This document shows, piece by piece, positions 1 through 9,466 of a DNA stretch of 44,479 bases. Position 1 is the first letter of the stretch, and each line of letters opens with the position of its first letter. The notes beneath the pieces were generated by a model. That model saw nothing but the letters and a program-made list of their open reading frames with translations. It ran no database searches and had not been told where the DNA came from. Position numbers and translations under genes: made by a program. Origin of the DNA: an uncultured Psychrobacter sp. (GTDB taxonomy: Bacteria; Pseudomonadota; Gammaproteobacteria; Pseudomonadales; Moraxellaceae); NCBI GenBank assembly GCA_913061175.1, contig CAJXUF010000003.1, positions 1 through 44,479 on the forward strand, given 5' to 3'.

Positions 1-1
1 G

Positions 2-1210
2 ATTTACAAAGAAAAAGATGTGGTAACTGGCGAATATCGCGGTGGCCCAGCTTATTACTTTGAACGTGCCCTTGGTCAAAAGTGGTACGGCATCCTCTTC
101 GCAATCGCTTCTATTTTATCATGCGGTATGTTCTTACCCGGTGTACAGGCGAACGGTGTTATCAGTGCATTTGCACAGGTAATGGGCGAAGGTACGATCA
201 TGAACGTTGCAGGCCTAGAAGTTGGCTCTATGCGTTTGGTCGGCTTGGCTATCATCTTAGTCGTGCTAGGTATCATCATCTTCGGTGGTATTAAGCGTAT
301 TGCAACCTTTACTGAGTTTGCAGTACCTTTCATGGCTTTAGGTTATATTGCCCTAGCGCTAATCATCATGTTCAGCAACTTCAGCTTGATTCCAGATGTA
401 TTTGGTATGATCGTTGGTGATGCATTCACTGCACAAGCAGGTTTTGGTGCTGCGATCGGTTGGGGTGTGAAACGTGGTATCTACTCTAACGAAGCTGGTC
501 AGGGTACAGGTCCTCACGCTGCTGCTGCTGCTGAAGTTGAGCATCCATCACAGCAGGGTCTAGTTCAGGCATTCTCAGTATATGTTGATACATTACTAGT
601 ATGTTCTGCTACTGCATTCATGATCTTGTCTACTGGCATGTACAACATTCAAGGTACGCTACCAGATGGCCAGTTCATCGTACAGAACGTTGCTGCTACT
701 ACTGAAATCAATGCTCCTGCGTTCACGCAAATGGCAATGGAATCTGTATACGGTACGTTTGGTAATGCCTTTATCGCAATCGCTGTATTCTTCTTTGCCT
801 TTACAACAATTCTGGCTTACTACTACATCGCTGAAGTAAACGTCGCTTACTTAACACGTTTCCTCGGTCGTAGTGCGAACAGAACTGGTCTATTCCTAGT
901 AAAAGTTCTTATCATGGCGATGGTTGCTTATGGTGGTCTAAACTCAGCTGGTTATATCTGGGCAATCGGTGATATCGGTGTTGGTCTTATGGCTTGGCTT
1001 AATATTGTTGGTATTCTTGTCATCTTCATCGTGGCTCGTCCAACTCTTACTATGCTTAAAGACTATGAAGCTCAGCGTAAAGCTGGCGTAACTCGCTATA
1101 GCTTTGACCCTGCTAAATTCGGTATCAAAAACGCACCGTATTGGGAAGAGCGTCATCTAGCGCAGCAAAAAAGCATGAACGCTGATCCATTACGTAAAGA
1201 TAAAGTGTAA
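2..1210 (+). CDS. Alanine/sodium symporter, AGCS family (5' truncated)
   Basis: Inner-membrane amino-acid carrier of the alanine or glycine:cation symporter family, expected to import alanine or glycine with sodium. The frame is open from base 2, so the N-terminus lies outside the contig; about 402 residues are visible. An internal GTG at 20 is not the real start, because coding continues upstream (IYKEKDVVTGEYRGG). The family is recognised by GEYRGGPAYYFE, by NEAGQGTGPHAAAAAEVEHP near the middle, and by many hydrophobic segments (ILVVLGIIIFGGI, AVFFFAFTTILAYYY, IVGILVIFIVA). The C-terminus ends in a charged cytoplasmic tail. A strong hairpin terminator follows directly. Substrate choice between alanine and glycine cannot be told from the sequence. 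Confidence 0.9.
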   Translation: MYKEKDVVTGEYRGGPAYYFERALGQKWYGILFAIASILSCGMFLPGVQANGVISAFAQVMGEGTIMNVAGLEVGSMRLVGLAIILVVLGIIIFGGIKRIATFTEFAVPFMALGYIALALIIMFSNFSLIPDVFGMIVGDAFTAQAGFGAAIGWGVKRGIYSNEAGQGTGPHAAAAAEVEHPSQQGLVQAFSVYVDTLLVCSATAFMILSTGMYNIQGTLPDGQFIVQNVAATTEINAPAFTQMAMESVYGTFGNAFIAIAVFFFAFTTILAYYYIAEVNVAYLTRFLGRSANRTGLFLVKVLIMAMVAYGGLNSAGYIWAIGDIGVGLMAWLNIVGILVIFIVARPTLTMLKDYEAQRKAGVTRYSFDPAKFGIKNAPYWEERHLAQQKSMNADPLRKDKV

Positions 1211-1251
1211 GTCGATTTAATAGGATTGCTACTTAGTCTTATTGAATAAAT

Positions 1252-1285
1252 AAAAAGCCCGAGACCATGTTCTCGGGCTTTTTTG
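1252..1285 (+). terminator. Rho-independent terminator of the symporter gene
   Basis: The arms AAGCCCGAGA and TCTCGGGCTT pair around a short CCATGT loop and are followed by a run of six T. It lies about 40 bases after the symporter stop codon. Confidence 0.92.
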
Positions 1286-1547
1286 TTTGGATGTTTTTCT
1301 ATACCGCTACAGAATAGCTTACCGAAAAAACATCGAAGCCCACGTTCATACGAGCTGATTTAATACCTTAAAACTACCTTTCTAATTTTTAAAATTAACT
1401 TGTATTTGACACAACATATAACTGTCATTTTGCATTTTTCCTGCCTTTGTATAGAGCTTACTTTGATATTTTATAACCTTATTTTTATTAGGTAGCCGTA
1501 CTCGTATAGTTAACCCATAGTTCCCCTATTCTTAATCTATAGACGTA
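1286..1547. other. Intergenic stretch without a recognised gene
   Basis: AT-rich spacer between two convergent terminators. I see no plausible reading frame with a ribosome binding site and no RNA-gene signature. Confidence 0.5.
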
Positions 1548-1577
1548 AAAAAGCCTAGCACGATGGCTAGGCTTTCT
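1548..1577 (-). terminator. Terminator of the first fasciclin gene
   Basis: The arms AAGCCTAGC and GCTAGGCTT flank a short loop. Read on the minus strand the hairpin is followed by a run of six T, which fits termination of the leftward gene ending at 1621. Confidence 0.85.
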
Positions 1578-1620
1578 TCAAATAACTTGTAGATTATGAA
1601 TCTATGCGTTAATAAATAGC

Positions 1621-2226
1621 TTATTCAGGCATTAATACTGCATCGATAGTGTGTACCACACCATTGGTTGCCATAATATCTGTACCAGTGATATTTGCTG
1701 TGTTACCAGTAGCATCAGTAATTACATTGTCTTCACTAATAGTAATGGTTTTACCATTCGCCGTTTCGATCTCAGTACCGTATGGAATATCAGCCGCTTT
1801 AACTTCCATTGCTAGTACATGGTAAGGAAGGACAGTTTTTAACAAGTCTGTATTGGCCAATAACTCTTCTTTAGTCACGCCTAGTTTTTCTAGTACTGGA
1901 GCAAATGCATCATCAGTTGGGGCAAATACAGTATGCTTAGTTTCTTCCATTAGCATAGTATCAAGACCAGCAGCCTGTAGCGCAGCGGTTAAGATAGTTA
2001 GATTTTCGTTTTCTGCTGCGATTTCAGCGATAGTCTGAGTCGCTTCCATGTCCATTTCGGCCATTGGCTCTGCTTCAACAGCTTCTGTTTCAGCAACTGG
2101 CTCAACTGCCATTTCTTCAGTGGCTTCTGGTTCAGTTGGCTCTGCAACAGTTTCAGTATCGTTACACGCTGCTAGTGACATGGCTGCGGTTACAACTGCG
2201 ATAGATAACAAGTTCTTCTTTAACAT
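1621..2226 (-). CDS. Fasciclin (FAS1) domain lipoprotein, copy 1
   Basis: A 201-residue secreted lipoprotein. The N-terminal signal MLKKNLLSIAVVTAAMSLAAC ends in an LAAC lipobox, so Cys21 should be lipidated. Residues about 22-62 are a Glu/Ala/Thr-rich acidic linker (EPTEPEATEE and similar). The rest is one FAS1 domain with the usual signposts: the TIAEIAAEN start, TVFAPTDDAF in the centre, YHVLAMEV, and the closing NGVVHTIDAVLMPE. FAS1 domains act in adhesion or matrix binding; the exact role here is unknown. The ATG is preceded by AAGGAATTACCT, a good ribosome binding site. It is a paralogue of the gene at 2649-3203 on the same strand and has its own terminator. Confidence 0.92.
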   Translation of the reverse strand: MLKKNLLSIAVVTAAMSLAACNDTETVAEPTEPEATEEMAVEPVAETEAVEAEPMAEMDMEATQTIAEIAAENENLTILTAALQAAGLDTMLMEETKHTVFAPTDDAFAPVLEKLGVTKEELLANTDLLKTVLPYHVLAMEVKAADIPYGTEIETANGKTITISEDNVITDATGNTANITGTDIMATNGVVHTIDAVLMPE

Positions 2227-2396
2227 AGGTAATTCCTTTTTGGATAAATAATTGATTAAGGGATTTATTTAAATTAATAACTTTCGATAAATATAATGGC
2301 GACCAATAATTGATAAATGTATCAATTACTTAGTCATACTATTTAGTCCGTTATATTGATAGTTCTCAGTCTAACTGTTTAATTTTCAAATGGTAT

Positions 2397-2468
2397 TTAC
2401 TTAGGTAGCAACACTGTATCAATCACGTATATAGCATTGTTTGCTTGTATATCAGTTATTGCGATTTT
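2397..2468 (-). pseudogene. Decayed C-terminal remnant of a third fasciclin gene
   Basis: On the minus strand this encodes KIAITDIQANNAIYVIDTVL followed by LPK and a stop. That lines up with the last residues of the second fasciclin gene (IVKTDIAANNGVVHVIDRVL, then LPK and stop). An in-frame TGA lies directly before it, and no FAS1 core can be read upstream, so the rest of this copy has been lost. It shows that the locus was once a run of at least three FAS1 genes. Confidence 0.75.
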
Positions 2469-2564
2469 TCAGACAAAATGATGGTGATTAACTATTTTCG
2501 GATTTTTACTTTGAAAATCTAACCTAAATAGAAACTTATATAGATAAAGCTCTAAAGTCTAAAA

Positions 2565-2605
2565 CAGCCATTGTCTGATAACGAAATCATCACAAACAAT
2601 GGCTG
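2565..2605 (-). terminator. Hairpin behind the second fasciclin gene
   Basis: The arms CAGCCATTGT and ACAATGGCTG are separated by about 21 bases that contain a further inner TGAT/ATCA pairing. On the minus strand it is followed by TTTTAGAC. It sits just downstream of the leftward gene ending at 2649. Confidence 0.65.
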
Positions 2606-2648
2606 CTTAGTCTTATAATAAATACAGTTGATATGCCTCAGCTAATAC

Positions 2649-3203
2649 TTATTTAGGCAACAATACTCTATCGATTACATGGACAACACCATTGTTGGCA
2701 GCGATATCAGTCTTCACGATATTCGTTGTGCGACCGTTTTCATCCATTAATTTGCCTTCTTTGGTTACCATCAACGTGTCTTTGCTAGCGGTCATTACGT
2801 TACCAGGCTTGACGTCTTTGGCATACATAGCCATATCACCAGCGACTACGTGATAACCCAATACTTTGGTTAATAATGGCTTATTGGCAAATAACTGTGC
2901 TTTGGTCATACCTGTTTCTTGCAATGCTTGCATAAAGGCGGCATTGGTCGGTGCAAATACCGTATAGTGGGCGTTAGGATCAGACAACATATCTACTAGA
3001 CCTGCTGCTTGTACCGCTTCTACCAATACTGAAAAATCAGGATTGCTTTGGGCAATTTGTACAACATTCATCTTAGCCATACTCTGACTGTGCATTGGTG
3101 CTTTCATATCACCCGTCTTTGCTGGCATCATATTATTACAAGCACTTAGACCTGCAATTGAGATAGCCAATGTACCGATGGTGGCAATTTTAGTAAGTTT
3201 CAT
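2649..3203 (-). CDS. Fasciclin (FAS1) domain lipoprotein, copy 2
   Basis: A 184-residue lipoprotein. Its signal sequence ends in SIAGLSAC, so Cys22 is the predicted lipidated residue. A short linker rich in Met, Lys and Ala (NNMMPAKTGDMKAPMHSQSM) leads into one FAS1 domain, marked by VVQIAQSNPDFSVLVEAVQ, HYTVFAPTNAAFM, LGYHVVAGDM and the end NNGVVHVIDRVLLPK. It differs from copy 1 in lacking the long acidic linker. A ribosome binding site (AAGGAAAATGTT) precedes the ATG. It is likely anchored to a membrane and facing the periplasm or exterior; no enzymatic role is implied. Confidence 0.92.
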   Translation of the reverse strand: MKLTKIATIGTLAISIAGLSACNNMMPAKTGDMKAPMHSQSMAKMNVVQIAQSNPDFSVLVEAVQAAGLVDMLSDPNAHYTVFAPTNAAFMQALQETGMTKAQLFANKPLLTKVLGYHVVAGDMAMYAKDVKPGNVMTASKDTLMVTKEGKLMDENGRTTNIVKTDIAANNGVVHVIDRVLLPK

Positions 3204-3775
3204 AACATTTTCCTTAATGATTTGAATTTCTTTGACGTTAGTATTGTTTCAACTATGGTATTACTGTCTTACAGATCATCCTGCCTGCTAATGCCATTTG
3301 CTCACCATACTGTATTACTAACACTGATACTCTTGGTGCCAGTTACTGCTAATAAATGAGCCTATATTTATAAGTAGGACTTACTAAGACCTTGTATTTC
3401 TGAAATTAAATTAACATGTAAGCAATCTTTATCAACCTGCCTTTGCGCAATTTTTTGTGGTATGGATGTAAATTCTGTCTGACTTCTGAGCGTTCCCGTT
3501 GGCTTTCATTTGCAAAAGAAAAGCTTTATGTAAGCCCTTAGCGAAATGATATTCATTTGTGCGTATCTGCTTTATGAAATAGACTCTAATACCTTGCTTT
3601 GTTACTTAGCTCTCCTCTTATTTATCTATTGCCAAAGAGGAATATGCAGTATCCCTATGTAGTAAACTTTTCATGCTAAAATAATGCAAATTTGCGGTCC
3701 TCTTCGTGAGACTCTGCACGCTACTGGTTTGTTATTCCTTCTTTTTTTAATAATTACGATATAAGCAGCACACCT
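3204..3775. other. Long intergenic region between the fasciclin and metH genes
   Basis: About 570 bases separate these divergent genes, so promoters for both must lie here. I looked for cobalamin- or SAM-riboswitch landmarks ahead of metH and did not recognise any. Nothing else can be assigned with confidence. Confidence 0.4.
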
Positions 3776-6700
3776 ATGATTCCAACGACGACCTCACTAA
3801 CCGATTCTCATACCGATACCGCCTCTAACTCCTCATCCGCTAATGACTTTATATTAACGCCGCCTGCTGTATTTCCGTTTGAAGAGCAGCAGCTAACCGC
3901 TCGTGCCCGTATTACTGAGCAGATGGCATCACGCATTTTGATGTTAGACGGTGCGATGGGTACGCAGATTCAGACCTATAAGTTAGAAGAAGCGGATTAT
4001 CGTGGTGAGCGTTTTGCTGATATTGACCAAGATGTACGCGGCAACAACGACCTGCTGGTACTGACTCAGCCGCACATGATCAAAGACATTCATCACGATC
4101 ATCTGCTAGCGGGCGCTGATATCATCGAGACCAATACCTTTAATGGTACGCGTCTGTCGATGGCGGACTATGACATGCAGTATCTAGTGCCAGAACTGAA
4201 TAGGACAGCGGCCAAGATTGCTAGAGCAGCGGCGGATGAATTTACCGCAAAAACGCCTGAGAAACCGCGCTTCGTTGCAGGTGTCGTGGGTCCGACGTCA
4301 CGTACGTGCTCGCTATCGCCTGATGTCAATGATCCTGCGTTTCGTAATATTACCTTTGATGAGTTGGTACTCAATTATCGTGAAGCGACCTTATGCCTAA
4401 TAGAGGGCGGCGTCGATATTATTTTGATTGAGACGATCTTCGATACGCTCAATGCCAAAGCGGCGATATTTGCGATCACTGGTGTGTTTGATGATATTGG
4501 CTTTGAATTGCCAATCATGATTTCGGGTACGATTACCGACGCGTCAGGCCGCACGCTGTCTGGTCAAACGGCTGAGGCATTTTATAACTCTATCCGCCAT
4601 GCCAAGCCTCTATCTGTTGGCTTTAACTGTGCGCTAGGTGCTGATGCGCTGCGTCCACATATTCAGACATTGTCAAACATCGCTGATACTTACGTCTCTG
4701 CGCATCCAAACGCTGGTCTGCCCAATGAGTTTGGTGAGTATGATGAAACCGCTGAAGAAACGGCTGCCCTACTTGAAGGTTTTGCCAAAGCAGGTATCTT
4801 AAACATCGTGGGCGGCTGCTGTGGTACAACGCCTGAGCATATCCGTCAAATCGCTAAAGTCGTGGCGAACTATCCACCGCGTGTCATCCCTGAGATAGCG
4901 CCTGCCTGCCGCTTGTCAGGACTCGAACCATTTACCATCAACTCTGATAGCTTGTTTGTCAATGTCGGTGAGCGTACCAACGTCACAGGCTCTAAAAAAT
5001 TCCTACGCTTGATTAAAACCGAAGCCTATACCGAAGCACTCGATGTCGCTCGCGATCAGGTCGAAGGCGGTGCGCAGATCGTCGATATCAATATGGACGA
5101 AGGCATGCTCGACTCCAAGCAGGCGATGATTCACTTCGTCAACTTGGTCTCAGGCGAACCAGATATCAGCCGTGTCCCACTGATGATTGACTCGTCTAAA
5201 TGGGACATCATCGAAGAAGGCCTCAAGCGTACGCAGGGTAAATCGGTCGTCAACTCTATCTCATTAAAAGAAGGTCACGCTGAGTTCGTTGAGCGTGCCA
5301 AATTATGCATGCGTTACGGTGCCGCGATTATCGTCATGGCATTTGATGAAGACGGACAGGCTGACACTTATGAGCGCAAGATTGAGATATCTAAACGCAG
5401 CTATGACGTACTGGTCAACGAAGTGGGCTTCCCATCAGAAGACATTATCTTTGACCCAAATATCTTTGCCGTCGCCACAGGTATCACCGAGCATAATAAC
5501 TACGGCGCTGACTTTATCAATGCCACACGTTGGATTACGGAAAATCTACCAAATGCCATGGTCTCGGGCGGCGTATCCAACGTCTCGTTTAGTTTCCGTG
5601 GTAACCCAATCCGTGAAGCGATCAACTCCGTATTCTTGTACCACGCGATCAAAAACGGCCTAACCATGGGTATCGTCAACCCAGCCATGCTTGAGCTGTA
5701 CGATGATATTCCAAAAGAAGCCCGTGACGCTATCGAAGATGTCATGCTCAACCGCAATCAAGGTGAAACTGGTCAAGATGCAACTGAGCGTCTGATGACC
5801 GTCGCTGAAAACTACCAAGATGGCGGCAAGAAAAAAGACAGCACCGTCGATATGAGCTGGCGCGAAGGTACGGTAGAAGAACGTATCGCCCACGCACTGG
5901 TCAAAGGCGTGACGACCTTTATCGAAGCGGATACCAAAGAAGCATGGGAGAAATACCCTAAACCGCTAGAAGTCATCGAAGGCCCACTGATGGACGGTAT
6001 GAATATCGTCGGTGACCTATTCGGTGCAGGTAAAATGTTCCTACCGCAAGTCGTAAAATCTGCCCGCGTGATGAAGCAATCCGTCGCGTGGCTAAACCCG
6101 TATATCGAAGCGGAAAAAGTCGAAGGCGAAGTCAAAGGTAAAATCCTAATGGCAACCGTCAAAGGCGACGTACATGATATCGGCAAAAATATCGTCGGCG
6201 TGGTGCTTGGCTGTAACGGCTATGATATCGTCGATCTAGGCGTCATGGTACCTTGTGAAAAAATCCTCGATACTGCCATCGCAGAAAAAGTCGATATCAT
6301 CGGTCTGTCTGGTCTGATTACCCCAAGTCTCGATGAGATGGTCTATGTCGCCAAGCAAATGCAAGAGCGCGGCATGACACTACCATTAATGATTGGCGGT
6401 GCAACGACGTCGAAAGCGCATACTGCCGTCAAGGTCGAGCCGCAATATCAAAACGATGGCGTCATCTATGTATCGGACGCTTCGCGCTCAGTCGGCGTGG
6501 TGACCAAATTGCTATCAAAAGAGCACCGTCAAGCACTCATCGATGAGACACGTGAAGAATATGTCAAAGTGCGTGAGCGTCTGGCTAAGCGTCAACCAAA
6601 AGCCGCCAAAGTCACCTATGCTGAATCGGTCAAGATTGGCTTTCAGTATGATTGGAAAAACTATGTGCCACCCGTGCCAAATAAGCTAGGACAAGTGATA

Positions 6701-7579
6701 TTGGATGACTATCCAATCGCGAATCTGCTGCCTTATATTGACTGGACACCATTCTTTATTTCTTGGGGTCTGACCGGTAAATACCCGAAAATATTGCAAG
6801 ATGATGTGGTCGGTGAAGCGGCTCGTGATCTGTTTGAAAATGCAGAAGAGCTGCTACAAAAGATGATTGATGAGAAATCAATCGTAGCCAAAGGGGTGTT
6901 TAAACTGATGCCTGCGCGCCGTACTGGGGCCGATACCGTGACTGTGTATGATAATGCGCCTGCTGATGGTGGCAAACCAACCTATCAGTTTGAGCACTTA
7001 CGTCAGCAAAGCGACAAAGCTAGCGGCAAGCCAAACTTTAGCTTGGCAGACTTCATCTCACCATCAGAGACGCATACCGATCACTTGGGCGGTTTTACTG
7101 TCTCAATCGTCGGTACAGAAGCACTCGCTGAGCAATATAAAGCAGCAGGCGATGACTACAACGCCATCATGGTACAGGCACTGTCTGACCGCTTAGCTGA
7201 AGCATTCGCTGAGCATCTACATGAGCTCATCCGTAAAGAATATTGGGGCTATCAACCAACTGAGTCACTCACTAATGATGAGATGATTAAAGAAAAATAC
7301 GTCGGTATCCGCCCTGCACCTGGCTACCCTGCCTGCCCTGAGCATACGGAAAAAGGCAAATTGTTTGATTGGCTGGGTACAGTAGATGCGATTGGTACGA
7401 CGCTAACTGAAAGCTATGCAATGTGGCCTGCGTCATCGGTCAGCGGATTCTATTACTCACATCCTGATAGTGAGTATTTCAACGTCGGTAAAATCAGCCG
7501 TGACCAGTTAGAGAGTTATGCTGAGCGTAAAGGCTGGGATATGAAGACTGCTGAGAAGTGGTTAAATCCGAATTTGTAG
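3776..7579 (+). CDS. metH: Cobalamin-dependent methionine synthase
   Basis: A cytoplasmic enzyme that moves a methyl group from 5-methyltetrahydrofolate through cobalamin to homocysteine, giving methionine. At 1267 residues it is full length for the family; E. coli MetH, as I recall it, is about 1227, and this one has an N-terminal extension of about 30 residues. Domains in order: homocysteine binding ([10 protein letters not shown]; zinc cysteines C285, C348 and C349 in NCALG and GGCCGTT), pterin binding from about residue 395 ([21 protein letters not shown]), the cap, the B12 domain with DVHDIGKN (D798, H800, G803; H800 is the lower cobalt ligand), and the AdoMet reactivation domain with [12 protein letters not shown] (1179-1190). 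The ribosome binding site at 3776 is weak. A start further in is possible but would have to lie before the LDGAMG motif. Confidence 0.98.
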   Translation: MIPTTTSLTDSHTDTASNSSSANDFILTPPAVFPFEEQQLTARARITEQMASRILMLDGAMGTQIQTYKLEEADYRGERFADIDQDVRGNNDLLVLTQPHMIKDIHHDHLLAGADIIETNTFNGTRLSMADYDMQYLVPELNRTAAKIARAAADEFTAKTPEKPRFVAGVVGPTSRTCSLSPDVNDPAFRNITFDELVLNYREATLCLIEGGVDIILIETIFDTLNAKAAIFAITGVFDDIGFELPIMISGTITDASGRTLSGQTAEAFYNSIRHAKPLSVGFNCALGADALRPHIQTLSNIADTYVSAHPNAGLPNEFGEYDETAEETAALLEGFAKAGILNIVGGCCGTTPEHIRQIAKVVANYPPRVIPEIAPACRLSGLEPFTINSDSLFVNVGERTNVTGSKKFLRLIKTEAYTEALDVARDQVEGGAQIVDINMDEGMLDSKQAMIHFVNLVSGEPDISRVPLMIDSSKWDIIEEGLKRTQGKSVVNSISLKEGHAEFVERAKLCMRYGAAIIVMAFDEDGQADTYERKIEISKRSYDVLVNEVGFPSEDIIFDPNIFAVATGITEHNNYGADFINATRWITENLPNAMVSGGVSNVSFSFRGNPIREAINSVFLYHAIKNGLTMGIVNPAMLELYDDIPKEARDAIEDVMLNRNQGETGQDATERLMTVAENYQDGGKKKDSTVDMSWREGTVEERIAHALVKGVTTFIEADTKEAWEKYPKPLEVIEGPLMDGMNIVGDLFGAGKMFLPQVVKSARVMKQSVAWLNPYIEAEKVEGEVKGKILMATVKGDVHDIGKNIVGVVLGCNGYDIVDLGVMVPCEKILDTAIAEKVDIIGLSGLITPSLDEMVYVAKQMQERGMTLPLMIGGATTSKAHTAVKVEPQYQNDGVIYVSDASRSVGVVTKLLSKEHRQALIDETREEYVKVRERLAKRQPKAAKVTYAESVKIGFQYDWKNYVPPVPNKLGQVILDDYPIANLLPYIDWTPFFISWGLTGKYPKILQDDVVGEAARDLFENAEELLQKMIDEKSIVAKGVFKLMPARRTGADTVTVYDNAPADGGKPTYQFEHLRQQSDKASGKPNFSLADFISPSETHTDHLGGFTVSIVGTEALAEQYKAAGDDYNAIMVQALSDRLAEAFAEHLHELIRKEYWGYQPTESLTNDEMIKEKYVGIRPAPGYPACPEHTEKGKLFDWLGTVDAIGTTLTESYAMWPASSVSGFYYSHPDSEYFNVGKISRDQLESYAERKGWDMKTAEKWLNPNL

Positions 7580-7590
7580 GGATAGTTTGG

Positions 7591-7624
7591 AGTAGGATTG
7601 GTTTTTATAGCTGATCCTACTTTT
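7591..7624. terminator. Terminator between convergent metH and helicase genes
   Basis: The arms AGTAGGAT and ATCCTACT surround a 15-base loop and are followed by TTT. It lies just after the metH stop codon. Confidence 0.6.
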
Positions 7625-7690
7625 GCTCATATTTCATTTAGCACTAAATATAAACATTCAAAATAATTTAGATCAACGACAAAATAATTG

Positions 7691-9466
7691 TTAATCATAA
7701 TTATAGTTTTTATTAATTAGTAAAGGTGTATTTTCAAGCTCAACGCCTCTTCTAGTCGTTCTTCCACTTTCGCTAATAAGATGAAGGTTTTGTTTAGCTC
7801 TTGAACAAATTACATATAACAGTTTTCTTGAGACTTCTAGTTCATTCACACTTCTCGACATGATTTCGTTCCAATGTGGTATATAACCTCTCAATAATCC
7901 GAAAGCAATTACTGTTTCAAACTCCTCTCCTTTGATACCAACACATGTGTTGATAACAACTCCTCTTCTTTCTTTATATAGATTTTTGAAAGATACAATA
8001 TCACTTGGAACATCGTAATTAGTGTCAGCAAATCGTCGATTTATATTTTCAAAATATACATTCCGACTTTCTTCGATAGTTTTAAAATTATTGATATTCA
8101 GTCCCAGTTCAACCAGAAATTTATCAAAGCACTCATGGAGATAAGGTATTGCTTCAGTTTCATATGAAGAAATAGAGTTAACTAGGCGTAAAATATTACG
8201 TTCAGAATTATGTGGTTCCACAAAAATATTACCGGTATGCTCATAGTATTTATCCATTAGTTCTCTAGCCCACTGATACCTTAAAGCATAAATATTAGGG
8301 CTAGGCTCTGTCAGAAACAGGCGAGACAATTTATACCAAAAATTATCTTTGTTCTTTGACATAGGCACAATTCCAGATGCATCAAAATTAATATTTGGTA
8401 GTATTGTTTGTAATTGCCTAGCTATAATTGTAATAAGCCACCATTGTGGAACTAATATACATATCTCATTTTCAGGAATATTCTTATCAATATTATCTTG
8501 TATTAATCTAGCTACTTCTGTTACTAAGTTATCTTTATGGATCGTATTGTTATACGTAATAACCCCCTGTACATTTGCCTTAACGCCAGTAGCAATAATT
8601 GGAATACCAATGCTTTGAAAACTATGATAAAAGTCAATAATTCTTTGTGTTGATCTAAAGTTTCCAGTTAATGGTAAATTCTTTACTTCTTCCCCATTTA
8701 GTTCGGTTTCAATCTCCTTCTTACTTTTGGCAACTCCTCCAAAGCTGTGATAAATTGCTTGATCCACATCTCCAGCCAAAAACAAGGAAGTAGCACCATC
8801 ACTTGCGTTAACAATAGAACAAAGTATCGCGTATGACAAATCCTGTGTATCCTGATATTCATCCACACATATTAAATGTAATAGCTTTGATAATACTTTA
8901 GAAATTTCTGGATAATCCTTAAGTAACTTAAACGAGTAATAAAGCAAAATATCAAAATCTATAAGTTTTTGTCTCTTCAATTCCGTATGATAATCTGTTA
9001 ACAATCTTATTTTTAGCGCGTCAGATTCTGCAAAACTTCCATCTCTTTCAAAACGTGTATTAATGTTATCGAAAGAATTTAATTGATGGATACCTTTTAA
9101 ATCGTTCAATAACGATGATGTAAAAGATTCATCAGCAATTATATAACCATTTTGAAGATCAGTTAAGTAGCAAGAATATGGTTTTATAATCCATTCTAAA
9201 CAGAAAGAATGCAAAGTACCTGACCAAACTTTTTTACTGTCTATACCCATACGTTCTAATCGTTTGAATATCTCTTCGGATGCTCGAACAGTAAAGGTAA
9301 CAGCAATAGCTTTTTTCTTACTTGTATCGTCTAATTGACTAACTTCATATGCTAACTTATGAATAATCGTTTTAGTTTTGCCACTGCCAGGGCAAGCAGA
9401 TAGTAAAACGTGACCTTCTTCTCTAACAGCTCTGATTTGTTCGGGGGTGAGATTATTAAAAATCAT
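7691..9466 (-). CDS. UvrD/Rep-like superfamily 1 helicase, GajB-like
   Basis: A 591-residue SF1A helicase. Visible motifs: Walker A SACPGSGKT (residues 23-31), the Walker B motif in VDEYQDTQD, the motif III region LAGDVDQAIYHSFGG, the motif IV region NFRSTQRIIDFYHSF, motif V GIKGEEFETVIAF, and the motif VI region LLYVICSRAKQNL. It overlaps the preceding OLD-family gene by 11 bases, so the two are co-translated. That pairing defines Gabija, in which GajA cuts DNA and GajB is a UvrD-like partner that senses DNA ends and nucleotide loss. GajB as I recall it is about 490 residues, so this one is longer. The base composition is clearly more AT-rich than metH or the genes to the right, which suggests acquisition by transfer. 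A housekeeping repair role is less likely but not excluded. Confidence 0.85.
   Translation of the reverse strand: MIFNNLTPEQIRAVREEGHVLLSACPGSGKTKTIIHKLAYEVSQLDDTSKKKAIAVTFTVRASEEIFKRLERMGIDSKKVWSGTLHSFCLEWIIKPYSCYLTDLQNGYIIADESFTSSLLNDLKGIHQLNSFDNINTRFERDGSFAESDALKIRLLTDYHTELKRQKLIDFDILLYYSFKLLKDYPEISKVLSKLLHLICVDEYQDTQDLSYAILCSIVNASDGATSLFLAGDVDQAIYHSFGGVAKSKKEIETELNGEEVKNLPLTGNFRSTQRIIDFYHSFQSIGIPIIATGVKANVQGVITYNNTIHKDNLVTEVARLIQDNIDKNIPENEICILVPQWWLITIIARQLQTILPNINFDASGIVPMSKNKDNFWYKLSRLFLTEPSPNIYALRYQWARELMDKYYEHTGNIFVEPHNSERNILRLVNSISSYETEAIPYLHECFDKFLVELGLNINNFKTIEESRNVYFENINRRFADTNYDVPSDIVSFKNLYKERRGVVINTCVGIKGEEFETVIAFGLLRGYIPHWNEIMSRSVNELEVSRKLLYVICSRAKQNLHLISESGRTTRRGVELENTPLLINKNYNYD

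Noticed and set aside
3204-3775. Cobalamin riboswitch before metH
   Set aside because: A natural expectation for a B12 enzyme, but I did not find the conserved core sequences.
5812-6186. Long minus-strand frame inside metH (124 codons)
   Set aside because: It mirrors the codon pattern of metH, has no ribosome binding site and no recognisable protein.
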